Assembly (NCBI GenBank): GCA_005223185.1
Contig: NJBN01000012.1
Coordinates: forward strand, 45,835 to 109,834
Origin: a candidate division LCP-89 bacterium B3_LCP
GTDB taxonomy: Bacteria; Electryoneota; B3-LCP
Length of the DNA: 64,000 nt
Direction of reading: 5' to 3'
Part shown: piece after piece, positions 8,738-17,580 of the stretch
Position numbering within the stretch: the first letter of the stretch is position 1
How the letters are laid out: each line of letters begins with the position of its first letter
Notes under the pieces: generated by a model
Database searches by the model: none
Told to the model about the DNA's origin: nothing
Seen by the model: the letters and a program-made list of their open reading frames with translations, nothing else
Program-made: the position numbers and the translations under genes

Positions 8738-10807
8738 CTAATTTATCCCCTGTTTCTTTCTACGATAAGACTTACCCAGTAGGGATTCCACCAGTAGAAT
8801 AATAAATACAGCATATAGAAGTGCTTTCCATAACTCTTTACCATAGCGGGCTTTACGAACAGACTCTATGAGATTTTCCGGTTCAATTATCATTACTTCG
8901 TTACCAGCCCATATTGCGCGTAAATCCTTATTATCAAATTCTATTAATTGCGATTCTTTCTGTGGTATGCGAACCGCTGCTAAATGCTTAAGTTCACCTA
9001 TATCCAATTCATACAGTCCTGCCTGGGTTAAATTCGGCTGCAGGAAGCTGATTTTCTGCCCGGAAACCTGCGGAGCTAATTGTATCTCTTCTCCGTCTGG
9101 CTTCCTCAAATTAGCAGACATGGAAGGAACACCGATTGCTGATATTTCCAGTGGATCACCTACCGTCAGGGAATGACAACCTTCCTGGGAACTACCGGCT
9201 AATTTCAGTATTATCCTGTGCATTAAAGGCGCATAGATACCTCGTTCTGCCCAGTCGGACCATTCTTGATTCGGGGATGAAGCCAGGAGAATTACTCTGC
9301 CCCTTCCTTTTTTTGTCTCTGTCAGGAAGGGTTTTCCCTCTTTGAAGCTTAAGCTTGTTTCTGAACTTCCTCCGGTTAACTGTACCGCCTGGAAGAACCG
9401 CGGCAGGGAAGGTTCATTACCGGTTCTGAAAATACCTTTGAATAAAGATGCTGACAAATCCGGTTGCTGCCATGTAGTAAACGCATTCTGCTTTCGAACT
9501 TGACCTATCTTGTCAGAATACTTCGGAGTGCCTAATCTTGCTAACAGATCCCTGTTCAGGGATGTGATTTCCATTCCATTTCCCGGCAGGATTAACAGAC
9601 CTCCACCATTCTGAACGAATTTTGTCAGCCGCGAACTCTGGCTATTGGAGAACTTCGGTGGATCTGTGAATACAATGACGTTAAAACTATTGATGGATTG
9701 AGTATCCCAGCTTTTTTTGGGAGTCTTTAGAACGCTAAAAAGGGCAAATTCGTCGGTTTTAGGGACGAGTGCCATTTGGATCTGCTGGCAATCTTCTTCT
9801 TTGCCTACCAGTAATACCTTCAATTCTTTGGGAACGCGGAAACAGAAAGCGCTCCTATTATCTGCGCGGAAAACGTCTCTTTCTTCTATCTGAACCATAC
9901 CGACATGCATACCGTATTCTTCAGGAATAATTTGATGTACCTGTTTTATCTCGCTATCTGGAGCGATTGTTACGACGTTTTCTCCGATGCGAACACCACC
10001 CAAAAAAATGCTGTAGTAGATATCCTTGCGTTCTTTCCTCCCATGGTTAGCCAGCGTAACTTCTACTTCCACCGGTTGCTTAGGTTCTATTATTTCACTG
10101 ATTACGTTTACAGATTTTATCGAGAGATTTTCAATTGATTCTGTCCTGATTGGAATGAGGTTGAGCGAGACATCTTCAGCAGTTTCGGGTATATCTTCGA
10201 CCGAATTGAAGTCACTCATAATAAATATTTCATTGCGGAAAGAACCGGATTGGGTGAGTAACTGCTGGGCGGCGTCCAGAGCTTTATCTATATCAGCGCT
10301 TCCGTCCCATACGGATGCTGATCGCAGGGCTTTTCTCAATAGAGTAGTGTCTTGCGTTAATCCGCTCAGTATCAATTCCGGTTCCTGTTTAGCAATAATT
10401 ACCGCTATCTGATCGCCGCGATTCATCAACGACAACAGATCACTGCAGGAATTCTTCGCTTCTTCGAATGCCCTTCGTGAGTGGCTTTTTGCCTGCATAC
10501 TCGCTGAACCATCGACGATTAGGATCGTACTGATCCGTCCCGCGCCAATACTGCCAATACCTAAATCGCCTAAAAGAGCCGGACGAGTGAAAGCTAACGT
10601 AATCATCAGTATTGCTAAGCAGCGCAGGGCTAAAAGCAGCCATTGCCTTAATTTAAGCCTGCGCATTTGATGACGCTGAAGCTTTCGCAGGAATTTTAAG
10701 GTGCTGAAATCAATCAGCGGGTAACGACGCCTGGTAAACAGGTGAATTAGAATGGGAAGCGCTACCGCCGCTAATCCAGCTAAGAGTGCTGTATTCAGGA
10801 AGGTCAT
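8738..10807 (-). CDS. BatA-domain membrane protein with von Willebrand factor A domain
   Basis: A 689-residue inner-membrane protein. The N-terminus (LLAGLAAVALPILIHLFTRRR, then SLTKF-like and RLKLRQWLLLALRCLAIL) is the BatA/TIGR02226 membrane anchor common in FCB bacteria. A vWA domain follows with the MIDAS-type DGSAS (about residues 99-103), then a CARDB-like beta region, a ThuA/GATase-like Rossmann region (about 330-520) and a last membrane helix near residues 665-685 followed by a basic tail. Bat operons normally include a MoxR AAA ATPase, DUF58 and further vWA proteins; none is beside this gene. Function in envelope stress or complex assembly is inferred from the family. It is separated from gmhA by 16 nt. 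Confidence 0.8.
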   Translation of the reverse strand: MTFLNTALLAGLAAVALPILIHLFTRRRYPLIDFSTLKFLRKLQRHQMRRLKLRQWLLLALRCLAILMITLAFTRPALLGDLGIGSIGAGRISTILIVDGSASMQAKSHSRRAFEEAKNSCSDLLSLMNRGDQIAVIIAKQEPELILSGLTQDTTLLRKALRSASVWDGSADIDKALDAAQQLLTQSGSFRNEIFIMSDFNSVEDIPETAEDVSLNLIPIRTESIENLSIKSVNVISEIIEPKQPVEVEVTLANHGRKERKDIYYSIFLGGVRIGENVVTIAPDSEIKQVHQIIPEEYGMHVGMVQIEERDVFRADNRSAFCFRVPKELKVLLVGKEEDCQQIQMALVPKTDEFALFSVLKTPKKSWDTQSINSFNVIVFTDPPKFSNSQSSRLTKFVQNGGGLLILPGNGMEITSLNRDLLARLGTPKYSDKIGQVRKQNAFTTWQQPDLSASLFKGIFRTGNEPSLPRFFQAVQLTGGSSETSLSFKEGKPFLTETKKGRGRVILLASSPNQEWSDWAERGIYAPLMHRIILKLAGSSQEGCHSLTVGDPLEISAIGVPSMSANLRKPDGEEIQLAPQVSGQKISFLQPNLTQAGLYELDIGELKHLAAVRIPQKESQLIEFDNKDLRAIWAGNEVMIIEPENLIESVRKARYGKELWKALLYAVFIILLVESLLGKSYRRKKQGIN

Positions 10808-10823
10808 AAAGAGAATGCCAGTG

Positions 10824-11414
10824 TTAATCAGTTCCGGAAGTTAACCGTCGTTCGACCAAAGCAACTAAAAGATGTCCAGCGGTAATGTGCCCTTCCTGGA
10901 TCCTCTGTCCTGACCTGCTAGGGATGCATAAACAGAGATCAGCAGTCTCTCCCAGTTGGCGTTTATCTTGACCTAAGAAGGCGATAACTTTGATCCCCTT
11001 TCCTTGAGCAACTTTCGTTGCTTCGATGACGTTGCTTGAGCTTCCGGACGTCGAAATTGCTATCAGCACGTCTCCTTCATGCCCTAAAGCTTCCACCTGC
11101 CGGGAGAAAACGCGGTCGAAACCATAATCATTCGATGCGGCAGTAAGCGTGGAAGTATCTGTGGTAAGAGCAATCGCCGGCAGTGCTCTACGGTCGTTTT
11201 CCGACGTCAACCGCACCACAAATTCCGTGGCTATGTGCTGAGAATCAGCAGCAGATCCACCATTACCGCATATCAGGAGCTTTCTGCCGTTGTTCATCGC
11301 ACCTGTAATCCAATCAGCCGCCTTTAACAGAGCTTCCATACAGGCAGATATCATTGCTTCTTTTGTCTCCGCACTCTCTTTCAGAGATCGGGAAATCAGT
11401 TCCCTGTCATCCAT
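10824..11414 (-). CDS. gmhA: SIS-domain phosphoheptose isomerase
   Basis: It converts sedoheptulose 7-phosphate to D-glycero-D-manno-heptose 7-phosphate, the first step of ADP-heptose synthesis for LPS core. A single SIS domain of 196 residues shows LLICGNGGSAADSQHIATEF, ALTTDTSTLTAASNDYGF and ISTSGSSSNVIEA, the substrate loops of GmhA. A C-terminal EGHITAGHLL carries the metal-binding Glu/His. Its presence points to a heptose-containing envelope polysaccharide and hence a diderm cell. DiaA is a close relative with a replication role, but the full GmhA motif set favours the isomerase. It is first of a two-gene unit with the BatA protein; 270 nt of divergent intergenic DNA separate it from the carbamoyltransferase. 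Confidence 0.87.
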   Translation of the reverse strand: MDDRELISRSLKESAETKEAMISACMEALLKAADWITGAMNNGRKLLICGNGGSAADSQHIATEFVVRLTSENDRRALPAIALTTDTSTLTAASNDYGFDRVFSRQVEALGHEGDVLIAISTSGSSSNVIEATKVAQGKGIKVIAFLGQDKRQLGETADLCLCIPSRSGQRIQEGHITAGHLLVALVERRLTSGTD

Positions 11415-11596
11415 AATTCTTCCGGTTATTATATTCGGTTAAGTTAACTTTTCATTTGAACGCACTAATCGCCTAAACGATCCCGGAAGAAGACGTCATT
11501 CTGCTTGCTTTATAGCTCTAACTTCCAGCTCTTATAGTTTCACCTTAAAACTTAAGAATCCGGATATTTTACGCCGTGTTACTTTTCAAATCCTTC

Positions 11597-11625
11597 TTGA
11601 CATACACCTTTTTTTTTATTATATT
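11597..11625 (+). promoter_or_regulatory. Promoter of the carbamoyltransferase-SxtJ-DUF5989 unit
   Basis: TTGACA (11597-11602), 17-nt spacer, TATATT (11620-11625). Both boxes are near the sigma-70 consensus and the spacing is ideal. Start expected near 11632. Confidence 0.8.
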
Positions 11626-11700
11626 GTTTAACTCGGCATTTTGAAATTATATGGTGATAATTAAACGGAAGAATATTTTGGCAAATTGGGAAACGCTAAT

Positions 11701-13539
11701 ATGAACGGCAATTCTGAAAATATAAACATTCTGGGCATCTCTGCATATTATCACGATTCTGCGGCGTGTCTAATACGTGATGGTGAAATCATCGCTGCTG
11801 CTCAGGAAGAGCGGTTCACTCGCAAAAAGCACGATCACAGTTTTCCCGGGAATGCCATTGGATTTTGTCTGGAATATGGAGGTTTGAAATCTCAAGATCT
11901 CGATTATGTGGCGTTTTACGACAAACCCATGATCAAATTTGAGAGATTACTTGAAACCTACCTTACTTACGCTCCGGTCGGATTTAAAAGTTTCCTCATG
12001 GCAATGCCGCTGTGGCTTAAACAGAAATTGTTCATGCGGGACACCATCGCCAAAGAGTTGGAATATGAAGGACCGATCCTCTTCCCCGAACATCACGAAT
12101 CGCACGCAGCATCCGCTTTTTTTCCCAGCCCTTTCAATGATGCTGCCGTGTTGACTTTAGACGGCGTCGGTGAATGGGCTACCAGCTCTCTGGGTATCGG
12201 AAATGGCAACCGTGTTAGATTGTTATCCGAAATTCATTTTCCCCATTCGTTGGGTTTGTTATATTCGGCTTTCACCTATTATACTGGCTTTAAGGTCAAT
12301 TCAGGCGAATACAAGGTCATGGGACTGGCGCCTTACGGCGAGCCGAAGTATGTGGATAAGATCCTGACCGATTTGGTCGATCTAAAAGACGACGGTTCCT
12401 TCAAGCTGAACATGAGATATTTCAACTACTGCGCCGGCTTAACTATGACCAACCGGCATTTTGATAGACTCTTCGACGGTCCCCCCCGCAAACCTGAATC
12501 CAACTTGACCCAGAAAGAGATGGATATGGCACGGTCGGTCCAGGTGGTGACGGAAGAGATCATGATGAGGATGGCTAATACCGCTTTCAAGGAGACTGGT
12601 CTAACCTCTCTCTGCTTAGCTGGAGGCGTAGCTTTAAACTGCGTTGGCAATGGGCGTCTTCTGCGTGAAGGACCATTTAAGGATATTTGGATCCAACCGG
12701 CTGCTGGGGATGCCGGAGGTGCTCTGGGAGCGGCGTTGACAGTATGGCATCACTACCTCGATAAACCGAGATCTCTCGATGGGAAACGTGATCTACAGAA
12801 AGCTTCCCGCCTGGGTCCCGAGTTCTCTGATGATCAGATAAATGCTTTTCTTAATGAACATAACTTGCCTGCAAAGAAACTCTCACGAAGAGATATTCCC
12901 ACTGAACTTGCTGCATTGATCGATGCTGGCAAAGTGATCGGCTTTTTCCAGGGACGCATGGAATACGGTCCCAGAGCTCTGGGTTCCAGATCGATCATCG
13001 GTGACGCCCGTAATCAGGAAATGCAGAGTGTGATGAATCTGAAGATCAAGTACCGAGAATCTTTTCGACCATTTGCGCCTACGGTCATGGAAGATCACGT
13101 TTCCGAAGTTTTCGAAATAGACCGCCCCAGTCCTTATATGCTGTTGGTGGCGCCTGTTCGGGAAGAGAGGCGCATCCCCATGACCAATGAACAGAAAAGC
13201 TTCTTCGGCATAGAAAAACTGAACGTAGCCCGTTCTGACGTACCCGCCATCACACATGTGGATTACTCCGCCAGGCTGCAGACGGTTAGTCCTGAGGAAA
13301 ACGATATCTATTACGAGACTATAAAAGCATTTCATGAACGTTCCGGCTGCCCTGTGATTATCAACACCTCCTTCAATGTGCGCGGCGAACCGATTGTCTG
13401 CAGCCCTAAAGATGCCTACACCTGCTTCATGAGAACGGAGATGGATTACCTGATAATGGGATCATTTCTGTTGGATAAAAAAGATCAACCACCTTTAAAG
13501 GATGATATCGACTGGCAGCAAGAATTCGAGCTGGATTAG
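11701..13539 (+). CDS. NodU/CmcH-family carbamoyltransferase
   Basis: A cytoplasmic enzyme expected to form a carbamoyl-adenylate from carbamoyl phosphate and ATP, then transfer the carbamoyl group to a hydroxyl of an unknown acceptor. The N-terminal ASKHA-like domain begins with ILGISAYYHDSAACL and has EERFTRKKHDHSFP and the metal-binding HHESHAASAFF region; LTLDGVGEWA follows. The C-terminal domain has YGPRALGSRSIIGDAR (about residue 420) and FRPFAPTVMEDH. I chose ATG 11701 because it is closest to the conserved start; an in-frame TTG at 11686 would add five residues. A 17-codon frame from 11651 ends in an ATGA overlap with this start. SxtJ and DUF5989 genes follow directly. Similarity to TobZ/NodU is clear; the acceptor is not. 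Confidence 0.9.
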   Translation: MNGNSENINILGISAYYHDSAACLIRDGEIIAAAQEERFTRKKHDHSFPGNAIGFCLEYGGLKSQDLDYVAFYDKPMIKFERLLETYLTYAPVGFKSFLMAMPLWLKQKLFMRDTIAKELEYEGPILFPEHHESHAASAFFPSPFNDAAVLTLDGVGEWATSSLGIGNGNRVRLLSEIHFPHSLGLLYSAFTYYTGFKVNSGEYKVMGLAPYGEPKYVDKILTDLVDLKDDGSFKLNMRYFNYCAGLTMTNRHFDRLFDGPPRKPESNLTQKEMDMARSVQVVTEEIMMRMANTAFKETGLTSLCLAGGVALNCVGNGRLLREGPFKDIWIQPAAGDAGGALGAALTVWHHYLDKPRSLDGKRDLQKASRLGPEFSDDQINAFLNEHNLPAKKLSRRDIPTELAALIDAGKVIGFFQGRMEYGPRALGSRSIIGDARNQEMQSVMNLKIKYRESFRPFAPTVMEDHVSEVFEIDRPSPYMLLVAPVREERRIPMTNEQKSFFGIEKLNVARSDVPAITHVDYSARLQTVSPEENDIYYETIKAFHERSGCPVIINTSFNVRGEPIVCSPKDAYTCFMRTEMDYLIMGSFLLDKKDQPPLKDDIDWQQEFELD

Positions 13540-13558
13540 CTAATCGTTGAGAAAGTGA

Positions 13559-13963
13559 ATGTCAATCCAATATACCAAAAAAGAGATACGTACCTGGGCT
13601 TTAGTGATGGCTGCCATTCTGGCGGCGGTCGGGACTATCCAGTTCTTCGTCTGGAGTCATATTCAAACGGCATCTGTGCTCTGGATAATTTCCGCTGCTT
13701 TTCTGCTGACAGGGCTGCTGATCCCTAAACTGCTGAAACCCATCTTCTGGCTCTGGTTGAAATTAGCTACGGCTTTAGCCTGGCTGAATACCAGGTTGAT
13801 ATTAGGCATTGTGTTCTTTCTGGTTTTTACACCTGTTGGACTGCTGCTCCGTTTACTCAGAAAGGATCTTCTAAAGGAGCGTTGGGATTCGGATGCCTCG
13901 AGCTATTGGATCAGGCGTTCGGACAAACCGATGGATCCCCAAAGCTATGAAAAACAGTATTAG
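13559..13963 (+). CDS. SxtJ-family small membrane protein
   Basis: A 134-residue protein with about four hydrophobic segments: residues 12-31, 38-57, 60-73 and 80-98. A soluble tail contains KERWDSDASSYWIRR. SxtJ proteins take their name from the saxitoxin cluster and are usually found right after a NodU-type carbamoyltransferase, as here (19 nt gap). Function is unknown; a membrane anchor or partner for the carbamoyltransferase is the usual inference from context. The next small gene starts 30 nt downstream with a strong ribosome-binding site, so the three genes form one unit. Confidence 0.8.
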   Translation: MSIQYTKKEIRTWALVMAAILAAVGTIQFFVWSHIQTASVLWIISAAFLLTGLLIPKLLKPIFWLWLKLATALAWLNTRLILGIVFFLVFTPVGLLLRLLRKDLLKERWDSDASSYWIRRSDKPMDPQSYEKQY

Positions 13964-13993
13964 TTGAATTTATCGAAATAAAGGAGATGACTG

Positions 13994-14152
13994 ATGGCTG
14001 GTAAATCCGCCTGGAAGGAAGTCTGGGGATTCTTAAAAGAGAGAAAGAAATGGTGGTTGGCGCCCATACTGATCATGATGATGTTGATTGGAGTGCTGCT
14101 GGTGTTCGCCCAGACCTCTGCCCTGGCGCCGTTTATCTACGCAATCTTTTAG
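13994..14152 (+). CDS. DUF5989-type small single-helix membrane protein (52 aa)
   Basis: ATG at 13994 is preceded by AAGGAG at 13981-13986 with ideal spacing. The 52-residue product begins MAGKSAWKEVWGFLKERKKWW, then has one transmembrane helix (about residues 22-40) and ends ALAPFIYAIF. The WGFL..RKKWWL pattern with a single helix is the DUF5989 type that regularly trails carbamoyltransferase-SxtJ pairs. It is probably an inner-membrane micro-protein with the charged end in the cytoplasm. Function is unknown. Confidence 0.82.
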   Translation: MAGKSAWKEVWGFLKERKKWWLAPILIMMMLIGVLLVFAQTSALAPFIYAIF

Positions 14153-14214
14153 TGTCAGACTAGCGCTGTATTTCATCCACTTGATATAACTCGCAGACTC
14201 ATACTATAAATGGT

Positions 14215-14275
14215 AAGACCGGTATTATCCTCTTTAGCGCTACTAGAGGTTATATCGGTCTTCTTTGTGTTAATT
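14215..14275 (+). terminator. Probable terminator after the carbamoyltransferase unit
   Basis: AAGACCGGTAT (14215-14225) pairs with ATATCGGTCTT (14252-14262). CCTCT/AGAGG and TAGCGCTA pairing lies inside, and a T-rich tail follows. Confidence 0.6.
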
Positions 14276-14372
14276 TTATGGAGAAATCTTGAACTTCGTG
14301 AGTATAAACTGATGAGATGCTACATAAACCCTGAATTTTACGTAAAACATGTGCGTTTAATCGATGCGCCTC

Positions 14373-14401
14373 TTGACAAATCATAAAAAAATCCGTATAT
14401 T
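14373..14401 (+). promoter_or_regulatory. Promoter of degP/htrA
   Basis: TTGACA (14373-14378), 17 nt, TATATT (14396-14401). The ATG follows only 13 nt after the -10 box, so the transcript would be leaderless or nearly so, or the start lies a little downstream. Confidence 0.75.
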
Positions 14402-14414
14402 ATAAGGTTATACC

Positions 14415-15914
14415 ATGATGAGTTCAAATAATACAAACCGGCTCAAACGTCTGGCGGGCTTGACCATTCTGGCAGTAACTTTCACCATTCTGGGAATTCT
14501 CTTCGCTTCCCAAATGCAGTGGACTGAAAGTTCTAAAGCCTTTGATGAAAACGAGATAGAAACACTGCAATCCGCAGGTTTTCTAACCTCAGAAGGTGAA
14601 AGTCCTTTCGTGGGAGTAGCTCGCAAAGTCATGCCTTCTGTGGTCAATATCACCGCAAAAAAGGAAAGCCAAGGACGGCAGAACACTCCCGATATCTTCA
14701 ATTGGGGACCCTTCCGCGATTTCTTCCCGGATGCCCATCCCGACGTTCCGCGTGGAGTCACTTCTGGCGGTTCAGGAATTATAATTGATCGAGATGGTTA
14801 CATTCTAACCAACAATCATGTGGTGCAGGACGCTACTGATATCGAGATCAAAGATGCCAACGGGCATGAATATAAAGCTGAAATTGTAGGAACAGATCCT
14901 GATTCCGACGTCGCTCTGATTCGAGTTAAGGACACTAAATTTTCTACAGATCAGGTTGCCGAATTGGGTGATTCCGATGTCATTAACGTAGGCGACTGGG
15001 CTATTGCCATTGGTAATCCTTTCGGACTTGATCAGACAGTTACCGTAGGTGTGATTTCCGCCAAGGGCCGCGCTAATCTATCAATTGGCGGCGGTGGACC
15101 TTCATATCAGAACTTCATCCAGACCGATGCCTCCATCAACTTCGGCAATTCAGGTGGCCCCCTGATCAATATTCACGGCCAGGTGATAGGAGTAAATACC
15201 GCAATTAACACTCAGGGTCAAGGTATAGGATTTGCCATACCCGTCAATCTGGCAAAGAATATCGCTGATCAGCTCCGTTCAGAAGGTCATGTGGTCAGAG
15301 GATACCTGGGTATGGTCCCGCGTGGACTAGACGACGCCACCCGTGAAGCGCTGGGATTGGATCGAGACGTTCAGGGTGTTTTCGTCGATGGTGTGCAAGA
15401 GAATACTCCTGCTGAAGATGGTGGACTGGAACCCGGTGACGTGATCACTCATGTAGATAGTAAAAGAGTGACAGATGCTTCCACTTTCCGGTTTATGATC
15501 GCTGAGAAGAAGCCAGATTCTAAAGTTAAACTTGACGTAATAAGGGACGGAAAGAAAAAAGGACTCAGGTTCACCTTGGGTGATCGCGCTGATTATGACC
15601 TCAATGCCAGTTCTGTGCCTGATGTCGGAGATGATGATTGGCTGGGAATACGCGTGAGATCACTGGATTCTCCCCAAGCCTCACAGTGGAACATTGAAGA
15701 ACAGGTAGGTGTCCTTGTTGTGGAAGTTGATTTCGAAAGTCCCACTGAAGGGAAGATATTTCCCCAGGACGTTATTATAGAGATAAATCGCAAACCGGTA
15801 AATAATCTGTCCAGTTACCGTGAAATTGTATCGGATTTTGGCGATAAAAAAGATGCAGTCTTAATCAGACTGATTCGCAACGGTCGCAAAACGTATGAAG
15901 CGATTAAACCTTAA
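14415..15914 (+). CDS. degP: DegP/HtrA-family (Do) periplasmic serine protease
   Basis: An envelope quality-control protease and chaperone. Of its 499 residues, 13-34 form a signal anchor or uncleaved signal. The trypsin-like domain has His135 (TNNHVV), Asp165 (DSDVALIR) and Ser246 (GNSGGPL). Two PDZ domains follow (about residues 290-385 and 400-495); the first contains AEDGGLEPGDVI. The architecture matches the Do family. ATG 14415 is followed at once by a second ATG. A near-consensus promoter lies directly upstream and rpoD starts 73 nt downstream. No missing catalytic residue was seen. It probably degrades misfolded secreted proteins, of which this genome makes several with C-terminal sorting tails. 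Confidence 0.93.
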   Translation: MMSSNNTNRLKRLAGLTILAVTFTILGILFASQMQWTESSKAFDENEIETLQSAGFLTSEGESPFVGVARKVMPSVVNITAKKESQGRQNTPDIFNWGPFRDFFPDAHPDVPRGVTSGGSGIIIDRDGYILTNNHVVQDATDIEIKDANGHEYKAEIVGTDPDSDVALIRVKDTKFSTDQVAELGDSDVINVGDWAIAIGNPFGLDQTVTVGVISAKGRANLSIGGGGPSYQNFIQTDASINFGNSGGPLINIHGQVIGVNTAINTQGQGIGFAIPVNLAKNIADQLRSEGHVVRGYLGMVPRGLDDATREALGLDRDVQGVFVDGVQENTPAEDGGLEPGDVITHVDSKRVTDASTFRFMIAEKKPDSKVKLDVIRDGKKKGLRFTLGDRADYDLNASSVPDVGDDDWLGIRVRSLDSPQASQWNIEEQVGVLVVEVDFESPTEGKIFPQDVIIEINRKPVNNLSSYREIVSDFGDKKDAVLIRLIRNGRKTYEAIKP

Positions 15915-15986
15915 TCTGATTAATGCTGAATAGTACAGCTTATAAACACGAACTGTCAGTTAATCTGAAAAACTGGTGTCTATCCT

Positions 15987-16844
15987 ATGACTAAGATTTC
16001 CAAAAAGGTTAACATCCGCGCCAATCAATCCTTAGAAAAGTACCTGCAGGAAATTGGCGAGGTTGAACTCCTTGAACCCGAAGAGGAGATTGAGCTGGCG
16101 CGCTGTATCAAAGAGGGTGATAGCGATTCCCTGGAGAAATTGACCAAGGCTAACCTGCGCTTCGTTGTCAGTGTTGCTAAGCAGTATCAAAACCAGGGGC
16201 TCTCTCTAGGTGATCTGATAAACGAAGGTAACTTAGGACTTATCAAAGCTGCTAAGCGTTTCGACGAAACACGCGGATTCAAGTTCATCAGCTACGCGGT
16301 CTGGTGGATACGGCAATCGATACTTCAGGCGTTAGCTGAACAATCCCGTGTGGTAAGGCTGCCCTTGAATAGGGTTGGAGCGCTCAATAAAATTGGTAAA
16401 GCCTTCAGTAACTTAGAGCAGGAATTTGAAAGAGAACCTTCGCCCGAAGAGATTGCCGAACAGTTGGAGATGACCACTTTCGAGGTTACAGACACCCTGA
16501 AAATGTCAGGCCGCCATCTGTCCATGGATGCACCGTTTAACCAGGGTGAAGACAACCGCCTTTTAGATATCCTCCACAACGATCGAGCGCCATCTCCCGA
16601 TCATATTCTGATGGAAGAATCTCTGCGGAAAGAAGTTGAGCGAGCCTTAACGACCCTTTCAAGACGTGAAGCCGATGTTGTTCGTCTCTACTTTGGCTTG
16701 AATAGAGAACATCCATTGACCTTAGAAGAGATCGGAGAGAAGTTTAAACTGACGCGTGAGAGAGTTCGACAGATAAAGGAAAAAGCGATAAGACGTTTGC
16801 GGCATACCAGCAGATCCAAATCACTGAGGTCTTATTTAGGCTAA
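15987..16844 (+). CDS. rpoD: RNA polymerase sigma factor, short primary (RpoD/SigA) type
   Basis: At 285 residues it lacks the long non-conserved region and region 1.1 of E. coli RpoD, as do primary sigma factors of Bacteroidetes and Chlorobi. Region 1.2 is [20 protein letters not shown]. Region 2 contains [36 protein letters not shown] and [15 protein letters not shown], which bind core and melt the -10 element. Region 3 is QLEMTTFEV and the SMDAPF linker. Region 4 contains [15 protein letters not shown] and the -35 helix [29 protein letters not shown]. Regions 2.4 and 4.2 are intact, consistent with the TTGACA-N17-TATATT promoters in this window. A group-2 alternative factor is possible but less likely. 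Confidence 0.87.
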   Translation: MTKISKKVNIRANQSLEKYLQEIGEVELLEPEEEIELARCIKEGDSDSLEKLTKANLRFVVSVAKQYQNQGLSLGDLINEGNLGLIKAAKRFDETRGFKFISYAVWWIRQSILQALAEQSRVVRLPLNRVGALNKIGKAFSNLEQEFEREPSPEEIAEQLEMTTFEVTDTLKMSGRHLSMDAPFNQGEDNRLLDILHNDRAPSPDHILMEESLRKEVERALTTLSRREADVVRLYFGLNREHPLTLEEIGEKFKLTRERVRQIKEKAIRRLRHTSRSKSLRSYLG

Positions 16845-16874
16845 AAGTGATTTAGTATAAACACTTAACCTGAT

Positions 16875-16926
16875 CGGGACTGTTCCGCGAATGACATAAC
16901 ATATTCTGGGACAGCCCCGTTTTCTT
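16875..16926 (+). terminator. Rho-independent terminator after rpoD
   Basis: CGGGACTGTTCC (16875-16886) pairs with GGGACAGCCCCG (16908-16919), allowing two G-U pairs, and is followed by TTTTCTT. Confidence 0.75.
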
Positions 16927-16969
16927 ACCTGTAAAGCTAAGCAATAACGCAAAAACCACAAATTATAAC

Positions 16970-16998
16970 TTGACAAGTGGGATTTTGTTTATTATTTT
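16970..16998 (+). promoter_or_regulatory. Promoter of the small Arg-rich protein gene
   Basis: TTGACA (16970-16975), 17-nt spacer, TATTTT (16993-16998). A strong AAGGAGG ribosome-binding site lies at 17045-17051, before ATG 17057. Confidence 0.75.
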
Positions 16999-17056
16999 CA
17001 TTGAACTGGAAAGCTCTTTCATTACAACCACTTGACAGCGAAACAAGGAGGCGTCC

Positions 17057-17221
17057 ATGGGAAAGGTTTTTATAGACCGTAGAGAAGGTGAACGCCGAAT
17101 TGGTGAACGTCGTGATCTTTCGTCAGAAGGATTGATCCTCATGAGGAGACGCTTGGATACTATGTCCGATCGCAGGCAAGCAGAAGATCGGCGTGAAAGG
17201 CAGCGTCGCCAATTCAGTTAA
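17057..17221 (+). CDS. Small Arg/Glu-rich protein of unknown function (54 aa)
   Basis: ATG at 17057 has an excellent SD (AAGGAGG, spacing 5) and its own near-consensus promoter, so expression is likely despite the size. The product has 17 Arg and 8 Glu residues. The repeated pattern is DRREGERR, GERRD, SDRRQ, EDRRERQRRQ. No membrane segment and no Cys are present. The charge pattern suggests a long amphipathic or coiled helix, or a nucleic-acid or ribosome-binding peptide. RR-rich stretches also occur at the start of PilZ-type c-di-GMP receptors, but the rest of that domain is absent here. I do not recognise a family. Confidence 0.72.
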   Translation: MGKVFIDRREGERRIGERRDLSSEGLILMRRRLDTMSDRRQAEDRRERQRRQFS

Positions 17222-17580
17222 TCAGTTATCCAATAAGATTAACCCCACCAGCATTTTTTTTCAACTCTGATTACCACACTTCGTACTTTGAACGAGAGTT
17301 GCTTGAACAGGCAGAGAAGACGCGCAACCGTCAAGATTTCCTTCCTCTTTGGGAAAATTTCTGTTCAATGGTCTTGCCCTTGAAAGAACCATTTTCCTCT
17401 TGCATCATATTTTCGCAGCACTTATATTCGACTATAATATCGAGTGTTAAACTCCAATCTATGTGTTTGTCAGACTCTGGACAAGCCGGAACGACAAACA
17501 CAATCCTGTAATCGGGGCTGCCTCTGATCCCCGACGATAAACATAGCTTTTTCAAACCAATCAGCATTAAAATAACTGCC
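17222..17580. other. Gene gap; possible 5' part of a disrupted reading frame
   Basis: No gene is assigned here. The + frame of the downstream gene is open from before 17260, with plausible coding sequence (YFERELLEQAEKTRNRQDF near 17284-17340), except for one TAA at 17509-17511. After that stop the same frame stays open into the DUF2628-like gene. Either the gene was once longer and is interrupted by a nonsense codon, or this is ordinary intergenic DNA. No promoter or hairpin was recognised. Confidence 0.4.
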
